From positions 1 through 39,799 of the forward strand of contig NZ_CABPSC010000024.1 in assembly GCF_902459585.1 (NCBI RefSeq): a stretch of DNA of 39,799 nt, given 5' to 3'. Below the pieces are notes generated by a model. The model was not told the DNA's origin and searched no databases. It was given only the letters and a program-made list of their open reading frames with translations. This DNA comes from Pandoraea nosoerga (lineage in GTDB: Bacteria > Pseudomonadota > Gammaproteobacteria > Burkholderiales > Burkholderiaceae). Every line of letters starts with the position of its first letter. Positions within the stretch are counted from its first letter, which is position 1. Of the stretch, positions 24,815 through 39,799 are shown one piece after another. A program made the position numbers and the translations under genes.

Positions 24815-27007
24815 ATGAAGCCGTCCGACATTCGCCGCACGCCCGCGTCCCCTGACTCGCCCGTTTTCCCCAGCACCCTCGCCACCCAGCCCACCGCGCG
24901 CCGCCGGCTGCCGCGCACCACGGCATGCGCCGCCGCGCTGCTCATGACGACGCTGGGCGCCGCCCACGCGCAGCAGGCGACGCCCGCACCGTCGACCCGC
25001 GCGGCCGACGAAGCCAGGGCAGAAGTGGAACTCGGCGCTGTGAACGTGTCCGGCGACTGGCTCGGCACCGGCCTCGAGAACAGCGCGAAGACTTTTCCCG
25101 GCGCGCGCACGGTCGTGAAGAAGCAGCAGATCGAGGAGTCGGGCGCCACGAGCATCGGCGACGTCATGCGCCGCATCCCGGGTGTGCAGGCGACCGACAA
25201 CTCCAGCACCGCCGGCAGCGCGATTTCGCTCAACATCGGCGTGCGCGGCCTCACGGGCCGCTTCACGCCGCGCTCGACGGTGCTGCTCGACGGCATTCCG
25301 ATGGCCGTGGCGCCCTACGGGCAGCCGCAGTTGTCATTCGCGCCGATCAGCCTGTTCAACATCGAGAGCATCGACGTGGTGCGCAGCGGCGGCGCGGTGC
25401 GCTACGGTCCGCAGAACGTGGGCGGCGTGATCAACTTCAAGACGCGCTCGATCCCCAACGCGCCGGGCCTGAGTGCCGATGCAACGGTGCGCGAGAACGT
25501 CTACACCGCCGGCGGCGGAGCCAATACGCAATACGGCCTGTTCCTCGGCACGCAGATGGACAACGGCCTGGGGCTCGCGCTGCTGTATTCCGGCATGGTG
25601 GGTCGCGACTGGCGCAAGGGCAGCGACGAGCACGTACAGGACCTCGCGCTGAAGTTCCGCTACGAAATCACGCCCGATCAGATGGTGTACGGCAAGGTGT
25701 CCTACTACGACGTGAAGTCGAAAACGCCGGGCGGCCTCACCGTCGCGCAATTCAACGCGGACCCATTTCAGAACACGCGCCCGAACGACTACTGGAGCGG
25801 CAATCGCACCGGGCTCGACTTCGGCTACCTGAACACGATCTCCGAGACGCAGGAGTTCGAGGTGCGCACGTTCTACAACGAGAGCTATCGTCAAAGCACG
25901 CTGGTCAATTCGGCCTTCACCGCGACGACGCATCAGCCGCGCAATTATCAGACCTTCGGCTTCGAGCCGCGCTTCACGCAGCGCCTCTTTGCCGGCCCGA
26001 GCGCGCATGACGTGACCGTGGGCTACCGCTACGTTCACGAGCGCGGCGACGACAATAGCTGGACGACCACGCTGGCCACCGGCCGCAACACGGCCACCCA
26101 GACGTTCAACAACTTCACCAGCGCGAACGCGTTCTACATCGACGATCGCATCGCGTGGGGCAACTGGCGCCTCACGCCCGGCGTGCGCTACGAGATGATC
26201 AGCTCGCAGCGCGTGGACAACGCGACGAACGCCACCTATCGCACCGACAACAACAAGGCGCTGCCGTCGGTCAATCTGTCGTATCTGGTCAACGACGCCT
26301 GGACGCTCTTCGCCGACTACAGCACCTCGTTCGGCCCGGTGCAGAACACGCAGCTCAACTCGATGTCGGCCGCCAACCCGCTCGAGCCCGAACTCGCACG
26401 CACTTACGAGATCGGCACGCGCTGGACGGACAAGCGCTGGAAGGCCGAACTCACCGCGTTCAAGATGAAGTTCGACAACCAGATCCTGCAGGTGCCCGGC
26501 AGCAGCCCGGCGACCTTCCAGAACATCGGGGCGACGAACCACGACGGCATCGAAACCGCCGTCGACTATACGTTCGATCAGGACAGCGCGCTGCGCGGCC
26601 TGAACCTGTACGCCAACTTCACTTACGTGCGCGCGATCCAGAAGTCAGGAGCGACGTCGGGCCTCGACGTGCCGTTCTACTCGCGCTTCACCGATACGCT
26701 GGGCGCACGCTACGAGATCGGCCAGTGGACGTTCAACGTCTCGACCACGCACCAGAGCTCGCAGTACTCGGATCTGGCGAATACGGAAGCGGAGTCGGCA
26801 GACGGCAGCAACGGCAAGGTGCCGGGCTTCCGAATCTGGAACCTGCAGGCAATGTACCGAATCCCCGGCTACAAGAATGCCGACGTCACCGTCGGTCTGA
26901 ACAACGTGTTCGACAAGCGCTACTACACGCGTAACGTGGACAGCAACGCGGGCCGCATGGTCGGCGCGCCGCGCATGGTCTACGTACAGGGGCACTTCGG
27001 CTTCTGA
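24815..27007 (+). CDS. FecA-like TonB-dependent ferric dicitrate-type receptor
   Basis: A 730-residue outer-membrane gated porin taking up an iron chelate at the expense of TonB energy. Similarity to FecA is clear in the plug (SGDWLGTG, FPGARTVVKKQQIEESGATS, STVLLDGIPMAVAPYGQPQL, IDVVRSGGAVRYGPQNVGGV) and in the barrel (GPSAHDVTVGYRYVHER, ESADGSNGKVPGF, RMVYVQGHFGF). Enteric FecA has an N-terminal signalling domain of about 80 residues ahead of the plug. Here the plug follows almost directly after a long signal sequence (cleavage near AHA-QQ, residue 52), and no fecI or fecR is next to it. The ATG at 24815 lacks a clear Shine-Dalgarno, so the start is uncertain. A Fur box precedes it and a bidirectional terminator follows at 27116-27153. 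Confidence 0.9.
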   Translation: MKPSDIRRTPASPDSPVFPSTLATQPTARRRLPRTTACAAALLMTTLGAAHAQQATPAPSTRAADEARAEVELGAVNVSGDWLGTGLENSAKTFPGARTVVKKQQIEESGATSIGDVMRRIPGVQATDNSSTAGSAISLNIGVRGLTGRFTPRSTVLLDGIPMAVAPYGQPQLSFAPISLFNIESIDVVRSGGAVRYGPQNVGGVINFKTRSIPNAPGLSADATVRENVYTAGGGANTQYGLFLGTQMDNGLGLALLYSGMVGRDWRKGSDEHVQDLALKFRYEITPDQMVYGKVSYYDVKSKTPGGLTVAQFNADPFQNTRPNDYWSGNRTGLDFGYLNTISETQEFEVRTFYNESYRQSTLVNSAFTATTHQPRNYQTFGFEPRFTQRLFAGPSAHDVTVGYRYVHERGDDNSWTTTLATGRNTATQTFNNFTSANAFYIDDRIAWGNWRLTPGVRYEMISSQRVDNATNATYRTDNNKALPSVNLSYLVNDAWTLFADYSTSFGPVQNTQLNSMSAANPLEPELARTYEIGTRWTDKRWKAELTAFKMKFDNQILQVPGSSPATFQNIGATNHDGIETAVDYTFDQDSALRGLNLYANFTYVRAIQKSGATSGLDVPFYSRFTDTLGARYEIGQWTFNVSTTHQSSQYSDLANTEAESADGSNGKVPGFRIWNLQAMYRIPGYKNADVTVGLNNVFDKRYYTRNVDSNAGRMVGAPRMVYVQGHFGF

Positions 27008-27082
27008 GCGGGCGCCCGGCGCCAGGCCCGAGCGCGGCAACCACCTGGCAGCAGCCCGGCGGTAACCCGGCAGGAATCGGAA

Positions 27083-27115
27083 AAAAAGCGGGCAAAAAGC
27101 GAGCAAAAAGCGGGC
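27083..27115. repeat. 11-bp tandem repeat downstream of the receptor gene
   Basis: Three ungapped copies of AAAAAGCGGGC (the middle one AAAAAGCGAGC), ending in a run of A that merges with the terminator. The unit length equals that of the arrays at 22458 and 24700, although the sequence differs. Confidence 0.8.
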
Positions 27116-27153
27116 AAAAAAAAATCGGCACCCCGCAAAGGGTGCCGATTTTC
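27116..27153. terminator. Bidirectional intrinsic terminator between rpoC and the receptor gene
   Basis: AATCGGCACCC pairs with GGGTGCCGATT around a 6-nt loop. On the minus strand it is followed by nine T residues and ends the rpoBC transcript. On the plus strand it is followed by TTCC and can end the receptor transcript. It lies about 85 bp beyond the rpoC stop. Confidence 0.92.
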
Positions 27154-27238
27154 CTGTTGGCAACGACTTCGGTCTCAGGGCGGCGGCGCCCGCATTCGCC
27201 AGCGCCGCCTTGCCTGTTACTTCGCCATTACTGCGTCA

Positions 27239-31450
<4,212 letters not shown>

Positions 31451-31476
31451 TGCTTTCTCCTGTTGCCTGAACGCGA

Positions 31477-35583
<4,107 letters not shown>

Positions 35584-36026
35584 TACGATCTCCGAATCAC
35601 TACGCTGACGACGACGGCAGGCATCGTCAACGGGTGTTCATCGACTGAGACCAGACGTCCCCCGCGGCGGGCTTGCCGCGGAGCAACGAGCTTGGTGGTT
35701 GGCCGCTACCAACCGCTGGCTGACGGCGACGGATGCCTGTGTTGCCCGTCGCCCGACCAAACTTGCCTTCTGCAGTCGCTTCAGAAGACAAAGAGAAAAC
35801 CGCCAGGCGCGCGTCGCGCCGCGATTTTTTCTTTGGCCTCTTCGGTCTTTCCGCGGTGCGTCGCGCACCGCGCGCTTTGCGCCGCGCTCGTGTGAGACGT
35901 CCGTTTGAAACGGCGCCCTCACGGGCACTTTTGCGAAAATGCTTTACTTTCAATCACTTGGTGTTCGTCGACACCGGCTTTCGAATTCAACATCCCGATT
36001 TCGGGATTTGCATCTCCAGAAAGCAC
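35584..36026 (-). promoter_or_regulatory. Long structured leader between rplL and rpoB
   Basis: About 440 nt of non-coding sequence lie between the rplL terminator and rpoB. Several strong inverted repeats follow one another: 35662-35681, 35697-35714, 35725-35753 (8-bp arms), 35806-35820 and 35852-35872 (9-bp arms around TCG). In enterobacteria this spacer carries an attenuator and an RNase III site that set the ratio of RNA polymerase to ribosomal protein; a similar role is likely here. I found no convincing sigma-70 promoter inside. Confidence 0.55.
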
Positions 36027-36058
36027 AAAAAGGCTGACGACATTTCGTCGCCAGCCTT
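36027..36058 (-). terminator. Terminator/attenuator after rplL
   Basis: On the minus strand AAGGCTG and CGAC pair with GTCG and CAGCCTT around GAAAT, with one mismatch pair, followed by TTTTT. It lies 19 bp after the rplL stop and should end part of the transcripts, lowering rpoBC expression relative to rplJL. Confidence 0.88.
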
Positions 36059-36077
36059 CCCTACGCGCAGAGTCGAA

Positions 36078-36455
36078 TTACTTGACTTCGACCTTGGCGC
36101 CGGCTTCTTCCAGCTTCTTCTTGGCTTCGTCGGCGGCAGCCTTGTCGACGCCTTCCTTGACAGCCTTCGGAGCGCCATCGACCAGGTCCTTGGCTTCCTT
36201 CAGGCCCAGGCCGGTGATTTCGCGCACGGCCTTGATGACGCCGACCTTGTTTGCACCGACTTCCGCCAGGATGACGTTGAATTCGGTCTGCTCTTCAGCA
36301 GCAGCGGCACCGCCGCCAGCACCCGCCGGGCCAGCCACTGCCAGGGCAGCTGCCGACACGCCGAACTTCTCTTCGAACGCCTTGACCAGGTCGTTCAGTT
36401 CCATAACCGACATCGCGCCTACGGCTTCGATGATTTCGTCTTTCGTGATTGCCAT
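36078..36455 (-). CDS. rplL: 50S ribosomal protein L7/L12
   Basis: The 125-residue stalk protein, present as dimers on L10, that recruits translation factors. The N-terminal dimerisation domain is [20 protein letters not shown], the flexible Ala/Gly hinge is [18 protein letters not shown], and the C-terminal factor-binding domain includes [20 protein letters not shown]. It lies 60 bp after rplJ, under the same translational control, and is followed by a partial terminator before rpoB. Confidence 0.98.
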   Translation of the reverse strand: MAITKDEIIEAVGAMSVMELNDLVKAFEEKFGVSAAALAVAGPAGAGGGAAAAEEQTEFNVILAEVGANKVGVIKAVREITGLGLKEAKDLVDGAPKAVKEGVDKAAADEAKKKLEEAGAKVEVK

Positions 36456-36515
36456 TTGTAAAACTCCTAGATTGTGTTCGGACCGAAGTCAGCGATCGTG
36501 TAACCGAAGCGAGAA

Positions 36516-37013
36516 TCAAGCAGCTTCCGCTTGCTTCTTCTCTGCCACGGCAGCCAGGACGCGAGCAAAGCCGGAAACCGGCGCTTGCATGACACCCAGC
36601 AACTTCGCGAGCAGTTCGTCGCGGCTCGGGATCGAGGCCAGCGCTTGCACGCCCGCCTTGTCCATCACCTTGCCGTCGTACGAGCCGGCCTTCAAGATCA
36701 ACTTGTCGTTGCCCTTCGAAAAGTCGTTCAGGACTTTCGCAGCGGCTACGGGATCCGTCGAGATACCGTAGATCAGAGGACCGGTCATCTGCTCAGCCAG
36801 GTCAGCAAACGGGGTGTTTTCCACCGCACGGCGAGCCAGCGTGTTCTTCAGAACGCGCAGGTAGACGCCTTGCTGACGCGCATTGGCGCGAAGCTTCGTC
36901 AGATCGCCAACCGTGATTCCGCGATATTCAGCCACAACGATGGTCGAAGCGGCGGCGACTTGCGCCGATACTTCTGCCACGACGGCTTTCTTATCATCAA
37001 GATTAAGTGCCAC
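36516..37013 (-). CDS. rplJ: 50S ribosomal protein L10
   Basis: The 165-residue base of the ribosomal stalk, which binds 23S rRNA and carries the L7/L12 dimers on its C-terminal helix. It begins with a GTG codon (37011-37013), read as [20 protein letters not shown], with a strong GGAGG six bases upstream. GTG starts for rplJ fit a gene held under translational repression. A 333-nt leader separates it from rplA. Confidence 0.97.
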   Translation of the reverse strand: MALNLDDKKAVVAEVSAQVAAASTIVVAEYRGITVGDLTKLRANARQQGVYLRVLKNTLARRAVENTPFADLAEQMTGPLIYGISTDPVAAAKVLNDFSKGNDKLILKAGSYDGKVMDKAGVQALASIPSRDELLAKLLGVMQAPVSGFARVLAAVAEKKQAEAA

Positions 37014-37346
37014 GGTTAACCTCCAAAATTGACATCACCTCATGGTGATGCCGTTCCACTAACGGCTCGCCGACATGTCTGGAGTTTCTATCCCCGCGCC
37101 CGGTTGCCCGGGGGCGGAGATGTGACTGCATAACTTGTTCGGGTTCGCCATCTGCGTTGGCTGGCGTATTAAGGGAGTGTCAGTGAATGCCCATTCCCGC
37201 CAACGGTCTTTGATAACCGGAAGCGATTTCCGAAGAAACCGCTTCCGCCCAAAGTCTTTTGCTACCGGCTGTCGATCTCGAGGATCTCGGCCATCGCCGG
37301 GGACGCCATCACCCGGCGATTGCGATACATTGCGATGCGGTGTCGC
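37014..37346 (-). promoter_or_regulatory. rplJ leader (L10 leader region)
   Basis: This 333-bp non-coding spacer has the place and size of the L10 leader, where the L10(L12)4 complex represses translation of rplJL in many bacteria. It holds an 11-bp-arm hairpin with one internal mismatch and a TTCG tetraloop at 37219-37246, and a hairpin with 9-10-bp arms (ATCGCCGGG/CCCCGGCGAT) at 37293-37320 just after rplA. Neither is followed by a T-run. The assignment rests on position and structure, not on a covariance-model match. Confidence 0.65.
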
Positions 37347-38042
37347 TTAGGCGCCCAGGCTGGCCTGGTCCACGCGCACGCCCACGCCCATCGTGCTCGA
37401 CAGAGCGATCTTGCGCAGGTAGACACCCTTGCTCGAAGCCGGCTTGGCCTTCGTCAGGGCGTCGAGCAGTGCCGACAGGTTCTGCTGCAGCGCGCTCGGC
37501 TCGAACGACGCGCGACCGATGGTCGCGTGGATGATGCCGGCCTTGTCGACGCGGAACTGCACCTGACCTGCCTTGGCGTTCTTCACTGCCGTAGCGACGT
37601 CCGGCGTCACCGTGCCCACCTTCGGGTTCGGCATCAGGCCACGCGGGCCGAGGATCTGGCCCAGCGTACCGACGATACGCATCGTGTCCGGCGAAGCGAT
37701 CACGATGTCGAAGTCCATGTTGCCGGCCTTGATCTGCTCGGCGAGGTCTTCCATACCCACGATTTCGGCGCCTGCGGCCTTGGCTTGCTCGGCCTTCTCG
37801 CCCTGGGCGAAAACGGCCACGCGAACCGACTTGCCGGTACCAGCCGGCAGAACGACCGAACCACGAACCACCTGGTCCGACTTCTTCGCATCCACGCCCA
37901 GTTGCACGGCGACGTCGATCGACTCGTCGAACTTGGCGCTTGCGCATTCCTTGACCAGGGCCAGAGCGTCGCCGACCGGGTACAGCTTGTTGCGGTCGAC
38001 CTTGGCGGCCAGTGCTTGTTGACGCTTCGAGATCTTAGCCAT
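37347..38042 (-). CDS. rplA: 50S ribosomal protein L1
   Basis: The 231-residue protein of the mobile L1 stalk, which helps move deacylated tRNA out of the E site and in many bacteria represses its own rplK-rplA mRNA. It begins [20 protein letters not shown] and contains the family segment [20 protein letters not shown]. Its ATG overlaps the rplK stop by one base (TAATG), implying translational coupling. Confidence 0.98.
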   Translation of the reverse strand: MAKISKRQQALAAKVDRNKLYPVGDALALVKECASAKFDESIDVAVQLGVDAKKSDQVVRGSVVLPAGTGKSVRVAVFAQGEKAEQAKAAGAEIVGMEDLAEQIKAGNMDFDIVIASPDTMRIVGTLGQILGPRGLMPNPKVGTVTPDVATAVKNAKAGQVQFRVDKAGIIHATIGRASFEPSALQQNLSALLDALTKAKPASSKGVYLRKIALSSTMGVGVRVDQASLGA

Positions 38043-38473
38043 TACAGACCCTCCACCGTGATGCCCATCGAACGTGCGCTGCCAGCGATGGTGCGAACCG
38101 CGGCATCCAGATCGGAGGCGGTAAGGTCAGGCATCTTGGTCTTCGCGATTTCTTCCGCTTGTGCGCGGGTGATCTTGCCCACCTTGTCGGTGTGCGGCTT
38201 GCTCGAACCCTTTTGCAGGTTGGCAGCCTTCTTGATCAGCACCGTTGCCGGCGGGGTCTTCAGGACGAACGTGAAGCTCTTGTCCGCAAATGCGGTGATC
38301 ACCACCGGGATCGGAAGGCCCGGCTCGAGGCTCTGCGTCTGCGCGTTGAACGCCTTGCAGAACTCCATGATGTTCAGGCCGCGTTGACCCAGGGCAGGGC
38401 CCACGGGCGGCGACGGGTTGGCTTTACCTGCAGGAATCTGCAGCTTGATAAAGCCGATGATTTTCTTTGCCAT
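38042..38473 (-). CDS. rplK: 50S ribosomal protein L11
   Basis: The 143-residue L11 binds the GTPase-associated centre of 23S rRNA and is needed for RelA stimulation and thiopeptide binding. It begins [20 protein letters not shown], with the conserved [20 protein letters not shown] loop. A CCGGAGT ribosome-binding site and a perfect 7-bp inverted repeat (38489-38507) lie just upstream. It is translationally coupled to rplA. Confidence 0.98.
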   Translation of the reverse strand: MAKKIIGFIKLQIPAGKANPSPPVGPALGQRGLNIMEFCKAFNAQTQSLEPGLPIPVVITAFADKSFTFVLKTPPATVLIKKAANLQKGSSKPHTDKVGKITRAQAEEIAKTKMPDLTASDLDAAVRTIAGSARSMGITVEGL

Positions 38474-38488
38474 GGTTTACTCCGGAAC

Positions 38489-38507
38489 GAATATGTGGCG
38501 CATATTC
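38489..38507 (-). promoter_or_regulatory. Inverted repeat in the rplK leader
   Basis: GAATATG and CATATTC form perfect 7-bp arms around TGGCG, ending about 4 bases before the Shine-Dalgarno of rplK. The hairpin could modulate initiation, for example as part of an L1 feedback site. I could not match it to the known L1-binding fold. Confidence 0.45.
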
Positions 38508-38579
38508 GGGGTTGAGTCATAGCGCGCGTTCACCCAAAACGGGCTACTGACGCTCCTCGGCGACGGTTGTCACCAACGC

Positions 38580-38611
38580 AAAAACGCGCCGGACGTCGCG
38601 CCGGCGCATTT
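38580..38611 (-). terminator. Terminator between nusG and rplK
   Basis: On the minus strand GCGCCGG pairs with CCGGCGC around an 8-nt loop and is followed by GTTTTT, just past the nusG stop. It probably separates the secE-nusG transcript from the ribosomal protein transcript. A promoter for rplK would then lie in 38508-38580, but none is clear. Confidence 0.8.
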
Positions 38612-38616
38612 TATTC

Positions 38617-39174
38617 TTAGATCTTTTCGACTTGTCCGAACTCCAGTTCCACCGGAGTCGCCCGTCCGAAAATGGTGACGGAAACACGGAGGCGGGACTT
38701 TTCGTAGTTCACTTCTTCCACCGAGCCGTTGAAATCCGTGAAAGGACCATCCTTGACTCGTACCAGCTCGCCTACCTCGAACAACGTCTTGGGACGGGGT
38801 TTCTCCACCCCATCCTTCATCTGAGACATGATCTTGTCGACTTCCGCCTGACGGATCGGCTGCGGACGATTGCCCGTGCCGCCGACAAAACCGGTCACCT
38901 TGGAAGTGTTCTTCACCAGGTGCCAGGTCTCATCCGTCATCTCCATCTCGCACAGCACATAGCCGGGATAGAAACGACGTTCGGTGACCGACTTGTGGCC
39001 ACCCTTGATTTCCACGACTTCTTCGGTCGGAACGAGGATCTGACCGAAGTAGTCTTCCATACCTGCACGGGCAATGCGCTCTCGCAGCGCCTTGACCGCA
39101 CTCTTTTCCATGCCGGAATACGCTTGAACGACGTACCAGCGCTTCTTACTCGGTGCAGCCCCGGTATCAGACAT
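38617..39174 (-). CDS. nusG: Transcription termination/antitermination factor NusG
   Basis: A 185-residue elongation factor that binds RNA polymerase through its NGN domain ([20 protein letters not shown]) and S10 or Rho through its KOW domain ([20 protein letters not shown]). I chose the ATG at 39172-39174 ([13 protein letters not shown]), which has GGAAG upstream. An in-frame TTG at 39189 would add five residues inside secE and is less likely. The start lies one base after the secE stop, so the two genes are coupled. Confidence 0.97.
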   Translation of the reverse strand: MSDTGAAPSKKRWYVVQAYSGMEKSAVKALRERIARAGMEDYFGQILVPTEEVVEIKGGHKSVTERRFYPGYVLCEMEMTDETWHLVKNTSKVTGFVGGTGNRPQPIRQAEVDKIMSQMKDGVEKPRPKTLFEVGELVRVKDGPFTDFNGSVEEVNYEKSRLRVSVTIFGRATPVELEFGQVEKI

Positions 39175-39175
39175 A

Positions 39176-39556
39176 TCACTTCCAGCCAAGAATCAAAGAG
39201 AAAACCGCCCATTCGATCGTCTTGTCGCTGATCCACAGATACAGCGCCATGATGATGACGAACGCGAAGACGATCGCCGTCGTTTGAGCGGCCTCTTTAC
39301 GGGTCGGCCAAACGACCTTACCCACTTCCCGATACGCATCCTTGGCAAAAGCCAGGAAGCCTTTGCCGGTTTGCGATGCCAATGCAACACCTGCCGCGAC
39401 GGCCAGGACGACGACGATAGCGGCAACACGCAGGTACAGCGCCTGTTGCTCCAGCGCGTAGAACGCCACGACGCCGGCAATCACGAGCAGCCCGGCCAGA
39501 GCCAGCAGCAGCTTGTCGCCAGTCGTACGTACAGTTTCTACGGGAGAATTCGCCAT
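39176..39556 (-). CDS. secE: Preprotein translocase subunit SecE
   Basis: A 126-residue inner-membrane subunit that clamps SecY in the Sec translocon. Three hydrophobic segments are visible: [39 protein letters not shown] and [18 protein letters not shown]. The conserved cytoplasmic amphipathic motif [16 protein letters not shown] precedes the third segment. It lies 22 bp downstream of tRNA-Trp and directly ahead of nusG, the usual proteobacterial order. Confidence 0.97.
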   Translation of the reverse strand: MANSPVETVRTTGDKLLLALAGLLVIAGVVAFYALEQQALYLRVAAIVVVLAVAAGVALASQTGKGFLAFAKDAYREVGKVVWPTRKEAAQTTAIVFAFVIIMALYLWISDKTIEWAVFSLILGWK

Positions 39557-39578
39557 TTCCAGCTTGCAGACAGTTGTT

Positions 39579-39654
39579 TGGCAGGGGCAGAGGGAATCGA
39601 ACCCCCAACCTTCGGTTTTGGAGACCGACGCTCTGCCAGTTGAGCTATACCCCT
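39579..39654 (-). tRNA. tRNA-Trp (anticodon CCA)
   Basis: A 76-base cloverleaf. The acceptor arm AGGGGTA pairs with TGCCCCT, the discriminator is G, and CCA is encoded. The D-arm sequence is AGCTCAACTGGCAGAGC, the anticodon loop CTCCAAA contains CCA, and the T-arm is GGTTCGATTCC-like. It lies between tuf and secE, a standard position for tRNA-Trp. Confidence 0.97.
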
Positions 39655-39665
39655 AAAACAGCAGT

Positions 39666-39691
39666 GGGGCCAGCCGCCAAAAGCTGACCCC
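39666..39691 (-). terminator. Weak hairpin between tuf and tRNA-Trp
   Basis: On the minus strand GGGGTCAGC pairs with GCTGGCCCC (one G-U pair) around an 8-nt loop. A TTTT run comes only 7 bases later, just before the tRNA. It may be a partial terminator or a processing hairpin. Confidence 0.4.
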
Positions 39692-39718
39692 GTAAGCGCG
39701 GACCGTTAAGGTACCGGC

Positions 39719-39799
39719 TTAAGCGATGATCTTGGCCACGACGCCGGCGCCGACGGTACGACCGCCTTCGCGAATTGCGAAGCGCAGGCCTTCCGACAT
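39719..39799 (-). CDS. tuf: Elongation factor Tu, C-terminal end (cut by window edge)
   Basis: The last 26 codons of a second EF-Tu gene, reading MSEGLRFAIREGGRTVGAG, then VVAKIIA and a TAA stop at 39719-39721. The first Met is internal to the protein. This is the typical C-terminus of EF-Tu domain 3. It lies upstream of tRNA-Trp-secE-nusG on the same strand, while the other tuf copy begins about 39.1 kb away in the same orientation. Confidence 0.93.
   Translation of the reverse strand: MSEGLRFAIREGGRTVGAGVVAKIIA

Noticed and set aside
4061-27238. Recent genomic island or prophage
   Set aside because: No integrase, transposase, phage gene or flanking direct repeat is seen, and composition looks like that of the flanks by eye.
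35806-35830. Plus-strand terminator (GGCGCG stem followed by six T)
   Set aside because: No plus-strand gene is transcribed toward it; on the functional minus strand it is one of several leader hairpins and is followed by only four T.
39175-39189. Earlier TTG start for nusG (MAGSDMSDT)
   Set aside because: The ATG at 39172-39174 has a better-placed GGAAG and gives the usual N-terminus; the TTG lies within the end of secE.

Overview
The window looks like a chromosomal segment of a high-GC betaproteobacterium of the Burkholderiaceae. Pandoraea is my best guess, from gene order and protein character only; I could not run a database comparison. Both ends are translation/transcription housekeeping genes on the minus strand. 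The right end (27.2-39.8 kb) reads, in transcription order, tuf (C-terminal end only), tRNA-Trp, secE, nusG, rplK, rplA, rplJ, rplL, rpoB, rpoC. The left end (0-4.1 kb) continues on the same strand with rpsL, rpsG, fusA and a second tuf (N-terminal half only). The two blocks are separated by about 23.4 kb of unrelated genes, and rpsL has its own near-consensus promoter at 4032-4060.

The interposed block (4.3-27.0 kb) is accessory metabolism and surface biology. From left to right it holds: a MocR-type PLP-dependent regulator; a HAD hydrolase; an AraC regulator; a small HemJ/CopD-like membrane protein; a DUF4148 secreted protein followed by a highly structured RNA segment with a strong terminator; a dienelactone hydrolase; a small proline-rich exported protein; a large autotransporter; a LysR regulator divergent from an aromatic aminotransferase and an MHS-family transporter; a six-gene minus-strand operon (hpaH, hpaI, hpaE, hpaD, an FAH-family gene, and a ketopantoate-reductase-like gene) for meta-cleavage of homoprotocatechuate or a close relative; and a FecA-like TonB-dependent receptor with a Fur box directly beside its -10 element.

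The most interesting observation is regulatory. A 48-bp sequence between the LysR gene and the aminotransferase (15238-15285) recurs, in the orientation facing the regulated gene, upstream of hpaH 9 kb away (24305-24352), with 42 of 48 positions identical. This suggests one LysR-controlled regulon: aromatic amino acid transamination, transport of a metabolite, and ring cleavage down to central metabolites. The ring-cleavage set lacks the hydroxylase (hpaBC) and the CHM isomerase (hpaF), so those steps are either elsewhere or replaced.

A second pattern is the number of short tandem repeats (9- and 11-bp units) in the spacers of the accessory block. They include six 11-bp copies in the presumed 5' leader of the FecA-like receptor, in a reading frame open into the receptor gene. 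No transposase, integrase, CRISPR array or tRNA-border insertion signature was seen.
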